NCBI RefSeq assembly: GCF_025152745.1
Contig: NZ_CP104040.1
Span: forward strand, 2,232,001 to 2,296,000
DNA: 64,000 bases
DNA from: Rhizobium sp. WSM4643
GTDB taxonomy: Bacteria; Pseudomonadota; Alphaproteobacteria; Rhizobiales; Rhizobiaceae
Reading direction: 5' to 3'
The notes under the pieces were generated by a model. That model had not been told where the DNA came from. It saw only the letters and a program-made list of their open reading frames with translations, and did no database searches. The number at the start of each line of letters is the position of its first letter. Positions within the stretch are counted from its first letter, which is position 1. Made by a program: the position numbers and the translations under genes. Shown here piece after piece: positions 54,311-63,990 of the stretch.

Positions 54311-55702
54311 ATGACCGCAACCCGCACTGAAACCGATACTTTTGGCCCGATCGACGTCGCGGCCGACCGATATTGGGGCGCCCAGGCCGAGCGTTCGCTC
54401 GGCAATTTCAAGATTGGCTGGGAAAAGCAGCCGCTGTCGATAGTGCGTGCGCTCGGCATCGTCAAACAGGCAGCCGCCCGCGCCAACATGTCGCTCGGCC
54501 AACTCGATCCTGCCCTCGGCAAAGCGATCGGCGACGCCGCCCAGGAGGTGATCGACGGCAAGCTGAACGACCACTTTCCGCTGGTCGTCTGGCAGACCGG
54601 TTCGGGCACACAGTCCAATATGAATGCCAATGAAGTAATCTCCAATCGTGCAATAGAAATGCTTGGCGGCGTCATGGGTTCCAAGAAGCCGGTGCATCCG
54701 AACGACCACGTCAATATGAGCCAGTCGTCGAACGACACCTATCCGACGGCCATGCACATCGCCTGCGCCGAGCAGATCGCCCATCACCTGCTGCCAGCCC
54801 TGAAGCACCTGCATGCCGCCCTCGACATGAAGGTCACCGAGTTCAGCCACATCATCAAGATCGGCCGCACCCACACCCAGGATGCGACGCCGTTGACGCT
54901 CGGCCAGGAATTTTCGGGATATGCCGCTCAGGTCGGCTCCGCCATCAAGCGCATCGAAATGACCCTGCCCGACCTCTGCGAACTCGCCCAAGGCGGCACT
55001 GCCGTTGGCACCGGCCTCAACGCGCCGGTCGGTTTTGCCGAAAAGGTCGCCGAAGAGATCGCTGCCATCACAGGCATGCCCTTTGTCACCGCGCCGAACA
55101 AGTTCGAGGCGCTCGCCTCGCATGACAGCATGGTCTTTTCCCATGGCGCCATCAATGCGGCTGCTGCCGCCCTCTTCAAGATCGCCAACGATATCCGCCT
55201 GCTCGGTTCCGGCCCGCGCGCCGGCCTCGGCGAGCTGGCCTTGCCGGAAAACGAGCCCGGCTCCTCGATCATGCCCGGCAAGGTCAATCCGACCCAGTGC
55301 GAGGCGCTGACGCAGGTCTGCATCCATATCTTCGGCAACAACGCGGCGCTGACCTTCGCTGACAGCCAGGGCCATTTCGAGCTCAACGTCTACAATCCGA
55401 TGATGGCCTATAATTTCCTGCAGTCGGTGCAGTTGCTCGCCGACGCCGCCGTCTCCTTCACCGACAATTGCGTGGTCGGCATCGAGGCACGCGAAGAGAA
55501 TATCAAGGCCGGCCTCGAACGCTCGCTGATGCTGGTGACCGCACTTGCCCCGAAGATCGGCTACGACGCAGCCGCCAAGATCGCCAAGACAGCGCACAAG
55601 AACGGCACGACGCTGAAGGAAGAAGCCCTCGCCAGCGGCCTGGTGACGTCGGAAGAATATGACGCGATCGTCCGGCCTGAGACGATGATCGGGCCGAAAT
55701 AA
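54311..55702 (+). CDS. fumC: Class II fumarate hydratase
   Basis: A 463-residue iron-free fumarase converting fumarate and malate. Signature segments are [45 protein letters not shown] and the active-site loop [16 protein letters not shown]. The length is normal for FumC. It is 1.6 kb from a class I iron-sulfur fumarase, so this strain has two unrelated enzymes for the same step close together. A RIME-like repeat lies 30 bases after its stop. Confidence 0.96.
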   Translation: MTATRTETDTFGPIDVAADRYWGAQAERSLGNFKIGWEKQPLSIVRALGIVKQAAARANMSLGQLDPALGKAIGDAAQEVIDGKLNDHFPLVVWQTGSGTQSNMNANEVISNRAIEMLGGVMGSKKPVHPNDHVNMSQSSNDTYPTAMHIACAEQIAHHLLPALKHLHAALDMKVTEFSHIIKIGRTHTQDATPLTLGQEFSGYAAQVGSAIKRIEMTLPDLCELAQGGTAVGTGLNAPVGFAEKVAEEIAAITGMPFVTAPNKFEALASHDSMVFSHGAINAAAAALFKIANDIRLLGSGPRAGLGELALPENEPGSSIMPGKVNPTQCEALTQVCIHIFGNNAALTFADSQGHFELNVYNPMMAYNFLQSVQLLADAAVSFTDNCVVGIEAREENIKAGLERSLMLVTALAPKIGYDAAAKIAKTAHKNGTTLKEEALASGLVTSEEYDAIVRPETMIGPK

Positions 55703-55732
55703 GAAGGCCGTGGGGCCGTGTGCCCTTCATCT

Positions 55733-55800
55733 TGCTCCCCTCTTCTCCCCAGCGGGGAGAAGGTGGCCCGAAGGGTCGGATGTGGGCGCGCACGGCACAC
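55733..55800. repeat. RIME-like repeat fragment
   Basis: Contains CCTCTTCTCCCCAGCGGGGAGAAG-type hairpin arms (55740-55762) followed by GTGGCCCGAAGGGTCGGATG. It is a single module of the longer elements elsewhere in the window. Confidence 0.7.
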
Positions 55801-55928
55801 CATTCATTGCCCTTCGCGCTCCGCGTCAATCTCTGGACGAATGGCCAATCGGTTCCAATTCCAACCAATAATGCCGGCATCGCCCGGAACCTGAGATCTC
55901 GCCGTTATGACGATGCGCACCTCAAACC

Positions 55929-56966
55929 CTATTCGGCGGGCGTATATGCCGCAACCTTTCTTCTCCTCGGCGCTTTTAGGAACTGCGCGATTTTCTTCTC
56001 AACGGCGAAGTAGAAAGCCAATCCAACAAGGACGCAGAATATTGTCGTCGCGATAAGCAATGAGATACGCACGGAAAGCGGCGCGGCCCCGCGCTCGGCG
56101 CCGATGAGATAGATTGCAAGCTTCGCGATGCCAATCGTAATCATATGAGTGAGATAGAGGGAATAAGAGGCGTCACCTAATATCTTCAACCGTTTGATCT
56201 TCGGGACAAGTGCCGCGCGTTCTGCAATCAAGGCGCCTGAAACAATAAACGCCGAAGGCACACCCCAGGCAAGAAGCCGAATGAAGCCGGTTGGCTTGTC
56301 GAGGACAGAAGACGCGACAAGACCCGCGAGCCCAACCACAATCAACGCTGCCGCCAACGTCGGCGATTTGATATCTGCCTTACACATAACGAATGCGATT
56401 AGAATGCCGGCTAGAAACTCCAACAGAAGCGGAGAGGCGTACACGATGGAGTAAGGAGTCATTGGCGTGAATAGTCCGATCGTAACACAAGCGATCAGAA
56501 AGCCCGCTATCGCCAGGAGACGCGTAGTCTGTCCTTTCAAAAACAGCGCAAGACAAAACGCCGTATAAAAGAACATCTCGAAATTCAGTGTCCAACCCGG
56601 AACGAGAACTGGCTGAACAATTCCGGTGCTGTCGTAATAGGGAATAAACAGCAACGACCGGATAATATCTACAGTATTGAAAGTGAGATGGTCGTAGTTC
56701 TTGGGTGAGGCAGTGGCCGCAACCAAAAATAGAATCGTGCAGATCCAGTAAATGGGCAGAACGCGCTGAACACGGTTTTTGATGAATCGCAGCGACGTCG
56801 TGGGCCTTGCATCCGATATGGTCCACATGATGAAGCCGCTGATTGTAAAAAACAGATCAACTCCGGCCGCCATAGGAACGAAATCCCAACCAAAAATGAA
56901 CGCAACATGAAAGAATGTCACGGCGATTGCTGCGATGGCTCGCAGATACTGTATGGAATAAACCAT
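55929..56966 (-). CDS. Acyltransferase family 3 membrane protein
   Basis: A 345-residue inner-membrane protein with about ten helices. The acyltransferase 3 (OafA/YrhL) hallmarks are the N-terminal IQYLRAIAAIAVTFFHVAFIFG, with the conserved histidine, AGVDLFFTISGFIM, and the later LVPGWTLNFEMFFYT and SYSLYLTHM. The start is moved from 57080 to the ATG at 56966, where GAGGTGG precedes it. These proteins acylate surface polysaccharides or lipids. No polysaccharide genes are adjacent, so the substrate is unknown. Codon use looks less biased than in its neighbours, which may mean recent arrival. Confidence 0.9.
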   Translation of the reverse strand: MVYSIQYLRAIAAIAVTFFHVAFIFGWDFVPMAAGVDLFFTISGFIMWTISDARPTTSLRFIKNRVQRVLPIYWICTILFLVAATASPKNYDHLTFNTVDIIRSLLFIPYYDSTGIVQPVLVPGWTLNFEMFFYTAFCLALFLKGQTTRLLAIAGFLIACVTIGLFTPMTPYSIVYASPLLLEFLAGILIAFVMCKADIKSPTLAAALIVVGLAGLVASSVLDKPTGFIRLLAWGVPSAFIVSGALIAERAALVPKIKRLKILGDASYSLYLTHMITIGIAKLAIYLIGAERGAAPLSVRISLLIATTIFCVLVGLAFYFAVEKKIAQFLKAPRRRKVAAYTPAE

Positions 56967-57286
56967 AACCACCTCGCTTGTGTGCACCGCAACATTGCAC
57001 GAGGGATTTGCAAATTCAATTAAGTTTTTAAGAAAAACCCTGTGCGCTATCAAAGGCGGCAAGGCTTTGCTGCCGAACATGAGGTATATCCGGACACGGC
57101 GTAGAGTTGATCCTTGTCGCGCAAACCGGTCTTGCGAGGACGCGATATAGTGCGTCCGAGGGTCAGCAGGGCACGTCCCTTACCGCGACGCCGAAATCGC
57201 CCGAGCCCGCATCCCGATTGCTTTTGCCCCGCAGCGGATTTAGACCGGTTCCAATCTAGCGACGCCCCACCAGAAAGGTCACTTCG

Positions 57287-58894
57287 ATGGCTGACGATCT
57301 CTTCCCCCTCGGCAAGGATGCCACCCCCTATCGCAAGATCAGTGGCGACCATGTCTCGGTCGATACGTTCAAAGGCCAGGAGATCCTGACCGTCGAGCCG
57401 GAAGGCATCCGCCTGCTTGCAGAAACCGCCTTTGCCGATATCAACCACCTGCTGCGCGCCGGCCATCTGAAGCAGCTTGCCTCGATCCTCGACGACCCCG
57501 AGGCCACGGACAATGACCGTTTCGTCGCCTACGACCTGCTGAAGAACGCCAATATATCAGCTGGCGGCGTGCTGCCCATGTGCCAGGACACCGGCACCGC
57601 GATCATCATGGGCAAGAAGGGCCGCAGGGTGTGGACCGAAGGCGAGGATACGGCAGCGCTCGCCCGCGGCGTCATGGATGCCTATGAGAAGAAAAACCTG
57701 CGCTACTCGCAGCTCGCGCCGGTCAAAATGTTCGAGGAGAAGAACACGAAGAACAATCTGCCGGCCCAGATCGACATCTACGAGGAAGGCACCGACGCCT
57801 ATGAATTCCTCTTCGTCGCCAAAGGCGGTGGCTCGGCCAACAAGACCTTTCTCTACCAGGGCACGCCCTCGCTCTTGACGCACGATCGGATGATCGACTT
57901 CCTCAAGGAGAAGATCCTGACGTTAGGGACGGCGGCCTGTCCCCCCTATCATCTCGCGATCGTCATCGGCGGCACCTCGGCCGAGATGAACCTGAAAACG
58001 GTCAAGCTCGCCTCCACCCGCTATCTCGACGAGCTGCCGACCGAAGGGTCCGAGAGCGGCCATGCCTTCCGCGACATCGAGATGGAGAAGGAAATCCACA
58101 AGCTGACGCAGCAGATGGGCGTCGGTGCCCAGTTCGGCGGCAAGTATTTCTGCCATGACGTGCGCGTCATCCGCCTGCCCCGCCACGGCGCCTCGCTGCC
58201 GATCGGCCTCGGCGTCTCCTGTTCCGCCGACCGTCAGGCCAAGGGCCGCATCACCCGCGACGGCATCTTCGTCGAGCAGCTCGAAACCGACCCGTCGAAA
58301 TACATGCCCGAGATCGATGAGGCCAAACTGTCTGAATCGACGGTGCGCATTGATCTCAACCGGCCGATGGCCGAGGTGCTCGCCGAGCTCTCCAGGCATC
58401 CCGTCAAGACGCGCCTGTCGCTATCGGGCACCATCATCGTTGCCCGCGACCTCGCTCATGCCAAGATCCGCGAGCGGCTGGAAAAGGGCGAAGGCATGCC
58501 GGATTACCTGAAGAACCACCCGGTCTATTATGCCGGTCCCGCCAAGACGCCGGCCGGTTACGCCTCCGGCTCCTTCGGCCCGACGACGGCCGGGCGCATG
58601 GACAGCTACGTCGACCAGTTCCAGTCCTTCGGCGGCTCGATGGTAATGCTCGCCAAGGGCAACCGTTCGCGCGCCGTACGCGAGGCCTGCAAGAAACATG
58701 GCGGCTTCTATCTCGGCTCGATCGGCGGCCCCGCCGCCCGTCTTGCCCAGGACTGTATCCGCAAGGTCGAAGTGTTCGAATATCCCGAGCTCGGCATGGA
58801 AGCCGTCTGGAAGATCGACGTCGAAGACTTCCCTGCCTTTATCGTCATCGACGACAAGGGCAATGACTTTTTCCAGGAGCTAAATTTGGGGTGA
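57287..58894 (+). CDS. fumA: Class I iron-sulfur fumarate hydratase
   Basis: A 535-residue oxygen-sensitive [4Fe-4S] fumarase of the FumA/FumB type. Visible features are [17 protein letters not shown] (cluster cysteine), [35 protein letters not shown] and the C-terminal beta domain with [31 protein letters not shown] and the active-site-like GSIGGPAA. The length is that of single-chain class I enzymes. It lies near fumC but is not cotranscribed, since a leftward gene separates them. Confidence 0.94.
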   Translation: MADDLFPLGKDATPYRKISGDHVSVDTFKGQEILTVEPEGIRLLAETAFADINHLLRAGHLKQLASILDDPEATDNDRFVAYDLLKNANISAGGVLPMCQDTGTAIIMGKKGRRVWTEGEDTAALARGVMDAYEKKNLRYSQLAPVKMFEEKNTKNNLPAQIDIYEEGTDAYEFLFVAKGGGSANKTFLYQGTPSLLTHDRMIDFLKEKILTLGTAACPPYHLAIVIGGTSAEMNLKTVKLASTRYLDELPTEGSESGHAFRDIEMEKEIHKLTQQMGVGAQFGGKYFCHDVRVIRLPRHGASLPIGLGVSCSADRQAKGRITRDGIFVEQLETDPSKYMPEIDEAKLSESTVRIDLNRPMAEVLAELSRHPVKTRLSLSGTIIVARDLAHAKIRERLEKGEGMPDYLKNHPVYYAGPAKTPAGYASGSFGPTTAGRMDSYVDQFQSFGGSMVMLAKGNRSRAVREACKKHGGFYLGSIGGPAARLAQDCIRKVEVFEYPELGMEAVWKIDVEDFPAFIVIDDKGNDFFQELNLG

Positions 58895-59240
58895 GTGGCG
58901 GGCTGCGTTGCCGCCTGCTTTACCGAGCCGACGCCTTATCCGACGCGCTTATGTTCTGCGCCGCCGCAATACGAAACGACCAAAACCAACTGTCGACAAG
59001 ATGAATACGCTCTCCGGCACAGAAGAACTGTAAGTTTTTCAGACGCCGCTCCCGCTCAACGAGTATGCACTGTCTCGATAAAGATACGTTTTTCCGTGGA
59101 GAATCATAGGCCTGATCGAAGTATTTCCCCATGCGGCATTTATCGCATGTAATCTTTGGTATATATCGCTTTAATCTTTTCCCAAGAAATTTAAGCTAAC
59201 AAATAGAATATTGCCTTTGAATATATGAGGAGTTCGCCGG
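58895..59240. other. Interval upstream of the diguanylate cyclase gene
   Basis: No gene is supported. The right half is A+T-rich, and CATGCG-gcatttat-CGCATG is an inverted repeat near 59131-59150, about 90 bases before the cyclase start. GAGGAG just before 59241 is the ribosome site. Confidence 0.4.
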
Positions 59241-60308
59241 ATGAATACGGCTGTCGCGCCCAAGGTGCAAATTCCCGACGTTGCGGGTCAGATCACCTAT
59301 GCCATGCGCTCCATGGGCGTTGCGCCGATACCGCGCAATTACGAACTCTTCTACGAGGCCTATATCGGCTCCAATCCAGCTCTCACCCGCGAACTCGCGG
59401 CCCTCGGCGGCCAGGTGAGCCAGGCCGAACTCGATGCTCTCGGCGCGCAGTACTTCACCCACAGCCCGGCCCGCGTCTTCGACGATGCCCATACGCGCAT
59501 ATCAGGCGAACTCGACGGCCTGCTGCGGATCCTGAGGCAGGAGCAGAGCTCGCTCGAAAGCTATACCAGGTTGCTCGGCGAGACCCACAAGCGCATCACC
59601 TCCAAGAGCAATGCCAGCGTCGAACTGATCGAAAACGCCATCGATCTCCTGAGCCAGGCGACTGGTGACACCATGGCGCATGGCGAACGTACCGTTGAGG
59701 ACGTCGTCCAGCGCTCGCACGAAATGGATCAAGTCCGCAAGGAACTCGACGAATACAAGCGCATCGCCAACACCGACTCGCTGACGCGGCTTTCCAACCG
59801 CCGCGCCTTCGACGACCGCCTCGCCGCCATCTTCGACAATTCGAGCATGCGGCCGGTGACGGCGCTGCTGCTCTGCGACATCGACAATTTCAAGAAGATC
59901 AACGACACCTACGGGCATCCCGTCGGCGACAAGGTGCTCGCCACCGTCGCCTCCGTGATCCGCAGCAATGTCCGCCGCGACGTCTTCGTCGCCCGCACCG
60001 GCGGCGAGGAATTCGCCCTCATTGTCGATGGCAATACACCCGAGGAAGTCACAGCGATCGCCGAGCGCATTCGTCGCACACTGGAGACGACGCCCTTCAA
60101 GAATTCCCGCACGCGGGTGAATTACGGTCCGGTCACCGTCTCGATCGGCATCTGCATGGCCTCCAATGCCGAGGATGCCGGCGAACTCTACAGCAAGACC
60201 GACATCGCCCTTTACGGCGCCAAGAATGCCGGCCGCAACTGCACCATCCTCTATCAGGATGGCATGCAAAAGGATTTCACCAAGAGCTGGCTGATCTACA
60301 AGACGTGA
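59241..60308 (+). CDS. Diguanylate cyclase (GGDEF domain)
   Basis: A 355-residue soluble protein. Residues 1-175 are a helical N-terminal region with no recognised sensor (an ELFYEAY segment near 35-41 and a coiled coil ending DQVRKELDEYKRIAN). Residues about 178-345 are a GGDEF domain with DSLTRLSNRRAFD, LLLCDIDNFKKINDTYGHPVGD and the active-site GGEEF at 254-258, so it should make cyclic di-GMP. The RxxD inhibitory site five residues before GGEEF is not present. GAGGAG precedes the ATG. Confidence 0.93.
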   Translation: MNTAVAPKVQIPDVAGQITYAMRSMGVAPIPRNYELFYEAYIGSNPALTRELAALGGQVSQAELDALGAQYFTHSPARVFDDAHTRISGELDGLLRILRQEQSSLESYTRLLGETHKRITSKSNASVELIENAIDLLSQATGDTMAHGERTVEDVVQRSHEMDQVRKELDEYKRIANTDSLTRLSNRRAFDDRLAAIFDNSSMRPVTALLLCDIDNFKKINDTYGHPVGDKVLATVASVIRSNVRRDVFVARTGGEEFALIVDGNTPEEVTAIAERIRRTLETTPFKNSRTRVNYGPVTVSIGICMASNAEDAGELYSKTDIALYGAKNAGRNCTILYQDGMQKDFTKSWLIYKT

Positions 60309-60376
60309 CGGCGATCCAGCGCCGCACGCACACTGTCACCGCAAGGTGAGGCGGCGGGATGCTGTCCAGTTCGCGC

Positions 60377-60557
60377 GGCTTGCTCCCTCTTCTCCCCTCG
60401 GGGAGAAGGTGGCCCGCAGGGTCGGATGAGGGGGCCACACGGCATGCCCTTCATTGTTGCCTTCGCTTGCGCTCAGCGCATTCGCGGCTTTGCCGCTCAC
60501 CCCCTCATCGCCTCGCTATCGCTCCGGCACTTCTCCCCGCTGGGGAGAAGAGACTTG
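60377..60557. repeat. RIME-like intergenic mosaic repeat
   Basis: Two inverted modules: CTTCTCCCCTCGGGGAGAAG followed by GTGGCCCGCAGGGTCGGATGAGG, and later CCCCTCATCG with CTTCTCCCCGCTGGGGAGAAG. The right half is roughly an inverted copy of the left. It fills most of the interval 60309-60651. Confidence 0.75.
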
Positions 60558-60651
60558 TGGCGGCGCCGTATTCCTCGCTCATCCGTGAGGGAGAAAACGG
60601 ACGAGTTCGCCGCGACGCCGAGTAAAAAGCCGGCAGCCACCGGCACGCTTT

Positions 60652-61263
60652 CTACCACATCGTCTTTGCCGCCCGTCCCGGCCATTCCCGGTCGTAGGTT
60701 TCCTGGTCGAAATCGCCGGTCGCAGCCTTCAGCATCTGCCCGGGCGTCGGCAGCTTCGCTGGATCGGCGAAGTGCTCGGTATTCCAGAGCTCGGCCCGCA
60801 TCACGGCGCGCGCGCATTGGAAATAGACCTCGTCGATCGAAATCACGACGACGGTGCGCGGATGTTTGCCGTCCATCTCGAAACTTGAAAGCAGCGCATC
60901 ATCATCGGAGACGACGCCGCGGCCGTTGATGCGCATCGTCGTGTTCGAGCCGGGGATCAGGAACATCAGCGCCAGTCTCGGATCGCGCACAATGTTGGAG
61001 AGCGAATCGACCCGGTTGTTGCCGCGCCAATCCGGCAAATGCAGCGTCTCGTCGTCGGCGACGCGCACAACGCCGCCAAGATCGCCGCGCGGCGAACAAT
61101 CGAGCCCTTCCGGCCCGACGGTCGCAAGCGCCGCGAACGGCGAGATTGCGATCATCTCCCGATAGAGCGGGGTCAATTGCTTCGTCACCTTGGTGACGGA
61201 GGCCGGCGAAAGTCCGGCGCCATAGATCGTATTGAGCTCTTCGATGCTGCTGATGATTTTCAT
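60652..61263 (-). CDS. Pyridoxamine 5'-phosphate oxidase-family flavoprotein
   Basis: A 203-residue FMN-binding split-barrel protein. Motifs include ALATVGPEGLDCSPRGDL, LPDWRGNNRVDSLSNIVRDPRLALMFLIPG, TTMRINGRG and a C-terminal VYFQCARAVMRAELW, which match the PPOX-type MSMEG_1061-like group rather than true PdxH. The start ATG at 61263 opens the fold; the ORF extends to 61611 but the extra part looks non-coding. Such proteins bind FMN or F420-like cofactors, and the substrate is unknown. It follows the alpha/beta hydrolase by 37 bases, probably in one transcript. Confidence 0.87.
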   Translation of the reverse strand: MKIISSIEELNTIYGAGLSPASVTKVTKQLTPLYREMIAISPFAALATVGPEGLDCSPRGDLGGVVRVADDETLHLPDWRGNNRVDSLSNIVRDPRLALMFLIPGSNTTMRINGRGVVSDDDALLSSFEMDGKHPRTVVVISIDEVYFQCARAVMRAELWNTEHFADPAKLPTPGQMLKAATGDFDQETYDREWPGRAAKTMW

Positions 61264-61300
61264 GAGGCGTCCCGCCGCGGCTTGATCTTCGCGACGGACG

Positions 61301-62281
61301 CTACAATGCCGCGCGCCTTGCCGGAAGCTCAAAAAACGGAATGATCTCCGCATCATTTTTGATGTTTTCATCAGGCGCTTCACCAGCTTCCCGATCGCCG
61401 TCGAGAAACGCCGCGATCGCGGCAAGAACCGGCGCGGCGCCGACGATGCGCCGGTGGCCGAAGCCGTTCGCCCAGAACAGCCGAACGCCCCTTCCCGCCG
61501 CGCCATAGCGCCTGGCATGGAGAGGCGACACCTCCTTGTCGTCCTCGGCATGGATGACGAGCACTGGGCGGCCGATCTCGCCCGCCGCTTCGCCGGCGTC
61601 GAAGTCTTCAAGCCTCCGTCCGGTGACTCGGTGGACCTCGTTCTCCAGTGCCGCTTGCGCCGCAGAGCGAAGACCGACTATCCGGCCGAAGTCGGTAAAC
61701 AGCCAACCCATCTCGCTCGGCGCACCGATCAGCACCAGGCGCTCACCGCTGACAGGCGCCACGCGAGGCAGCAGCTCCGCTGCCGAGACCATGAGCGCCG
61801 CGCCGCCGAAGGAATGACCGATCGTCGCATCGAAGGCGCCGAAGCGCTCCTCGGCCGCCGCGATCGTCTCGACCGCGAGCCCCATATGCAGGAAGCGCCC
61901 GCCGGAACGGCCGTGGCCGGGAAAATCGAGTGCCACGACCTCCGCGCCCGTTGCCGCAAGCATCGAGACGAGTTCGGCCATATATGCCGCGCTCGATCCC
62001 CAGCCATGGGTCACCAGATAGCGCTTGCGCTTGCCTCTCGCTCCGCCGTTCAGCCGGTAGGCATGCGCTTGGCGCCCGCCGACAAGCCTGAGGGTGAAGC
62101 GTTCGGCGCCGGAAAGTCGGGCAGCACCCGCCGCATGCGCTGCCTTCGCCTTTGCTCCCTTCGGCTTTGCCGATGGCGTCCGGCAGAACAGCTGGAACGC
62201 CGCTCTGCCTGCCAGATCGGGCGAAATCGCCTGCAGAGCCGAAAACCCGAGGCGGGTGACGTCAAGCGCAAAGTTTGCCAT
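61301..62281 (-). CDS. Alpha/beta hydrolase
   Basis: A 326-residue hydrolase with a long basic, Ala-rich N-terminus. The oxyanion region is VTHGWGSSAAYM, DFPGHGRSGGR precedes the nucleophile elbow ATIGHSFGGAA (Ser in GHSFGG), the acid is in LVIHAEDDKEVSP and the histidine in NGFGHRRIVGA. The substrate is unknown. It starts 47 bases from a divergent MarR-family gene, and the palindrome between them suggests MarR control of this hydrolase and the flavoprotein gene after it. Confidence 0.88.
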   Translation of the reverse strand: MANFALDVTRLGFSALQAISPDLAGRAAFQLFCRTPSAKPKGAKAKAAHAAGAARLSGAERFTLRLVGGRQAHAYRLNGGARGKRKRYLVTHGWGSSAAYMAELVSMLAATGAEVVALDFPGHGRSGGRFLHMGLAVETIAAAEERFGAFDATIGHSFGGAALMVSAAELLPRVAPVSGERLVLIGAPSEMGWLFTDFGRIVGLRSAAQAALENEVHRVTGRRLEDFDAGEAAGEIGRPVLVIHAEDDKEVSPLHARRYGAAGRGVRLFWANGFGHRRIVGAAPVLAAIAAFLDGDREAGEAPDENIKNDAEIIPFFELPARRAAL

Positions 62282-62299
62282 AGTGGGATTCCAAAAGAC

Positions 62300-62315
62300 T
62301 GTTCAACACTGAACA
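62300..62315. promoter_or_regulatory. Palindromic operator between hydrolase and marR
   Basis: TGTTCAACACTGAACA is a perfect inverted repeat of TGTTCA with a four-base spacer, in the 47-base gap between divergent genes. A third half-site TGAACA lies at 62330, overlapping the marR start codon. The likely binder is the adjacent MarR protein. Confidence 0.65.
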
Positions 62316-62328
62316 ATAAAGTACAACG

Positions 62329-62796
62329 ATGAACAAAAATCAATCCCTTCCCTGGGATCATCCGCGTTTTCGCAGCTGGATCGCGGTGGCTCGCGCCTGC
62401 CAGCTGATGCAACAATCTCTTGCCCGCTCGCTTGCCGATCTCGACATCAAGCCGCCGCACCTCGATATCCTGGTCAATCTCTATCGTTTCGAGGGCATCT
62501 CCCAGCAGGAGCTGGCGCGCAAGCTGCTGGTCGGCCGCTCCAATATGAGCATGCTGCTGCCGCAGATGGAGAAGCGTGGCCTGATCCTCCGCCGCGATGA
62601 CGAGCGCGACAAGCGCGTGCTGCGCCTCTATTTGACGCCGGACGGTCGAAAGCTGAGTGAGGAAGCCATGGCCATCCAGACCGGCCTCATCGACCGCGTG
62701 CTATCGGACGAACCGATAGAACAATGCATGGCGACCGCCGATTCGATGGAGCGGATCATCACCGTGCTGCTGAAAGATCTGCGTGACGAGGACTGA
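62329..62796 (+). CDS. MarR-family transcriptional regulator
   Basis: A 155-residue winged-helix repressor. The recognition region is GISQQELARKLLVGRSNMSMLLPQMEKRGLILR and the wing RRDDERDKRVLRLYLTPDGRKL, the DxRxxxLxLT pattern of the family. It is divergent from the alpha/beta hydrolase and probably represses both itself and that operon through the TGTTCA palindrome. The ligand is not evident. It is convergent with the LtrA gene, with three bases between stops. Confidence 0.92.
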   Translation: MNKNQSLPWDHPRFRSWIAVARACQLMQQSLARSLADLDIKPPHLDILVNLYRFEGISQQELARKLLVGRSNMSMLLPQMEKRGLILRRDDERDKRVLRLYLTPDGRKLSEEAMAIQTGLIDRVLSDEPIEQCMATADSMERIITVLLKDLRDED

Positions 62797-62799
62797 TGT

Positions 62800-63990
62800 T
62801 CAATGCAGCGTCGGCGCCGCCGCCGTACCGGTCAGCGAGCGATATTCCCAAGCGGCGACGATAATCAGCACCAGCGTCGCCAGGATGCCCATCAGATAGA
62901 CCTCGATGAAGGGTGCGGCGAAGGCGAGCAGGATCAGAAGGACCAGGCCGGCAAGATGCGATAGCGGCAGCTGGCCGCTGGTCGCGCCCTTGAACCAGAG
63001 ATTGCCGATCAGGAACAGGCCGGAGCCGCCGAGCACGGCCGCGGCGATACCGAGATTGCCGGTTTCATGCGGATGCGAGAACATGAACTCGACCGCCACT
63101 GCATGGACGATGATGCCGGCAAGGATCGGGATATGCCCATAGGTGAAGGCCAGACGCGCCAAGCTGCCCGGCGTCTCTTCATGCTCGATGCGGTGGGCGG
63201 CGCGCCCGTGGCCGAAGCGGAAATAGAGCCACCACATGGCGACCGTGCCGACGAAGCCGGTGACGAAGACGACGCTGGTCAGCCCGGAGAACGGCAGCTC
63301 CGAAAAGGTTCGGCCGGAAACGAGGATCGCTTCGCCGAGGCAGATGATGACAAAGAGCGCGCAGCGTTCGGCCATATGCGCGCCGGAAACGTCCCAGTCC
63401 CGCGCCGTCGAGCGCCCGAGCCCGGGCACGGCAAAGCCCGCGGCCGGCCCGGCATATTCGATCGCCAGCGCAATCACCCAGGCGATCAGCCGGACTTCAT
63501 GCTCGAGCAGCCCGCCGGCAATCCAGAAGACCCCGGCAACCACGAGCCAAGTGCTGATGCGGACGAAATTCAGCGTGTTGGGGCGGTCGACGCGCGTCAT
63601 CGCATAGGTCGTAAACAGCGAGCGCCCGACCTGCATCGCCACATAGGCGCCGGCAAACAACAGCCCCTTGTCGCCGAAGGCCTCGGGGATGGAGGCAGAC
63701 AGCAGCAGCCCGAGCATCATCAGCGCCACCAGCATGCCGCGTACCGGCATTTTGTCCGGATCGAGCCAGTTCGTCACCCAGGCCGTGAAGATCCACACCC
63801 ACCAGACGGCGAAGGTCATCAGCGCCGCTTCGCCGGCACCGAGCGGCGTGTAGTGGGCGGCGAGCGCATGCGAGAGCTGCGAGATCGAAAAGACGAAGAC
63901 CAGGTCGAAGAACAGTTCGAGGAAGGTCACCTTGCTGCCGCTGGCGCTGCCCTTGGCGCGGAGCCAGTTCTTTCCGTTCGTCTTCGCCAT
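62800..63990 (-). CDS. ltrA: Low temperature requirement protein A (LtrA) family
   Basis: A 396-residue membrane protein with about ten to eleven helices. The LtrA signature is clear at the N-terminus (VTFLELFFDLVFVFSISQLSHAL) and later (HMAERCALFVIICLGEAILVSG, FRFGHGRAAHRIEH, YGHIPILAGIIVHAVAVEF). LtrA was named for a Listeria mutant defective in growth at low temperature; the activity is unknown. The complete gene lies just inside the right edge of the window. Confidence 0.92.
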   Translation of the reverse strand: MAKTNGKNWLRAKGSASGSKVTFLELFFDLVFVFSISQLSHALAAHYTPLGAGEAALMTFAVWWVWIFTAWVTNWLDPDKMPVRGMLVALMMLGLLLSASIPEAFGDKGLLFAGAYVAMQVGRSLFTTYAMTRVDRPNTLNFVRISTWLVVAGVFWIAGGLLEHEVRLIAWVIALAIEYAGPAAGFAVPGLGRSTARDWDVSGAHMAERCALFVIICLGEAILVSGRTFSELPFSGLTSVVFVTGFVGTVAMWWLYFRFGHGRAAHRIEHEETPGSLARLAFTYGHIPILAGIIVHAVAVEFMFSHPHETGNLGIAAAVLGGSGLFLIGNLWFKGATSGQLPLSHLAGLVLLILLAFAAPFIEVYLMGILATLVLIIVAAWEYRSLTGTAAAPTLH

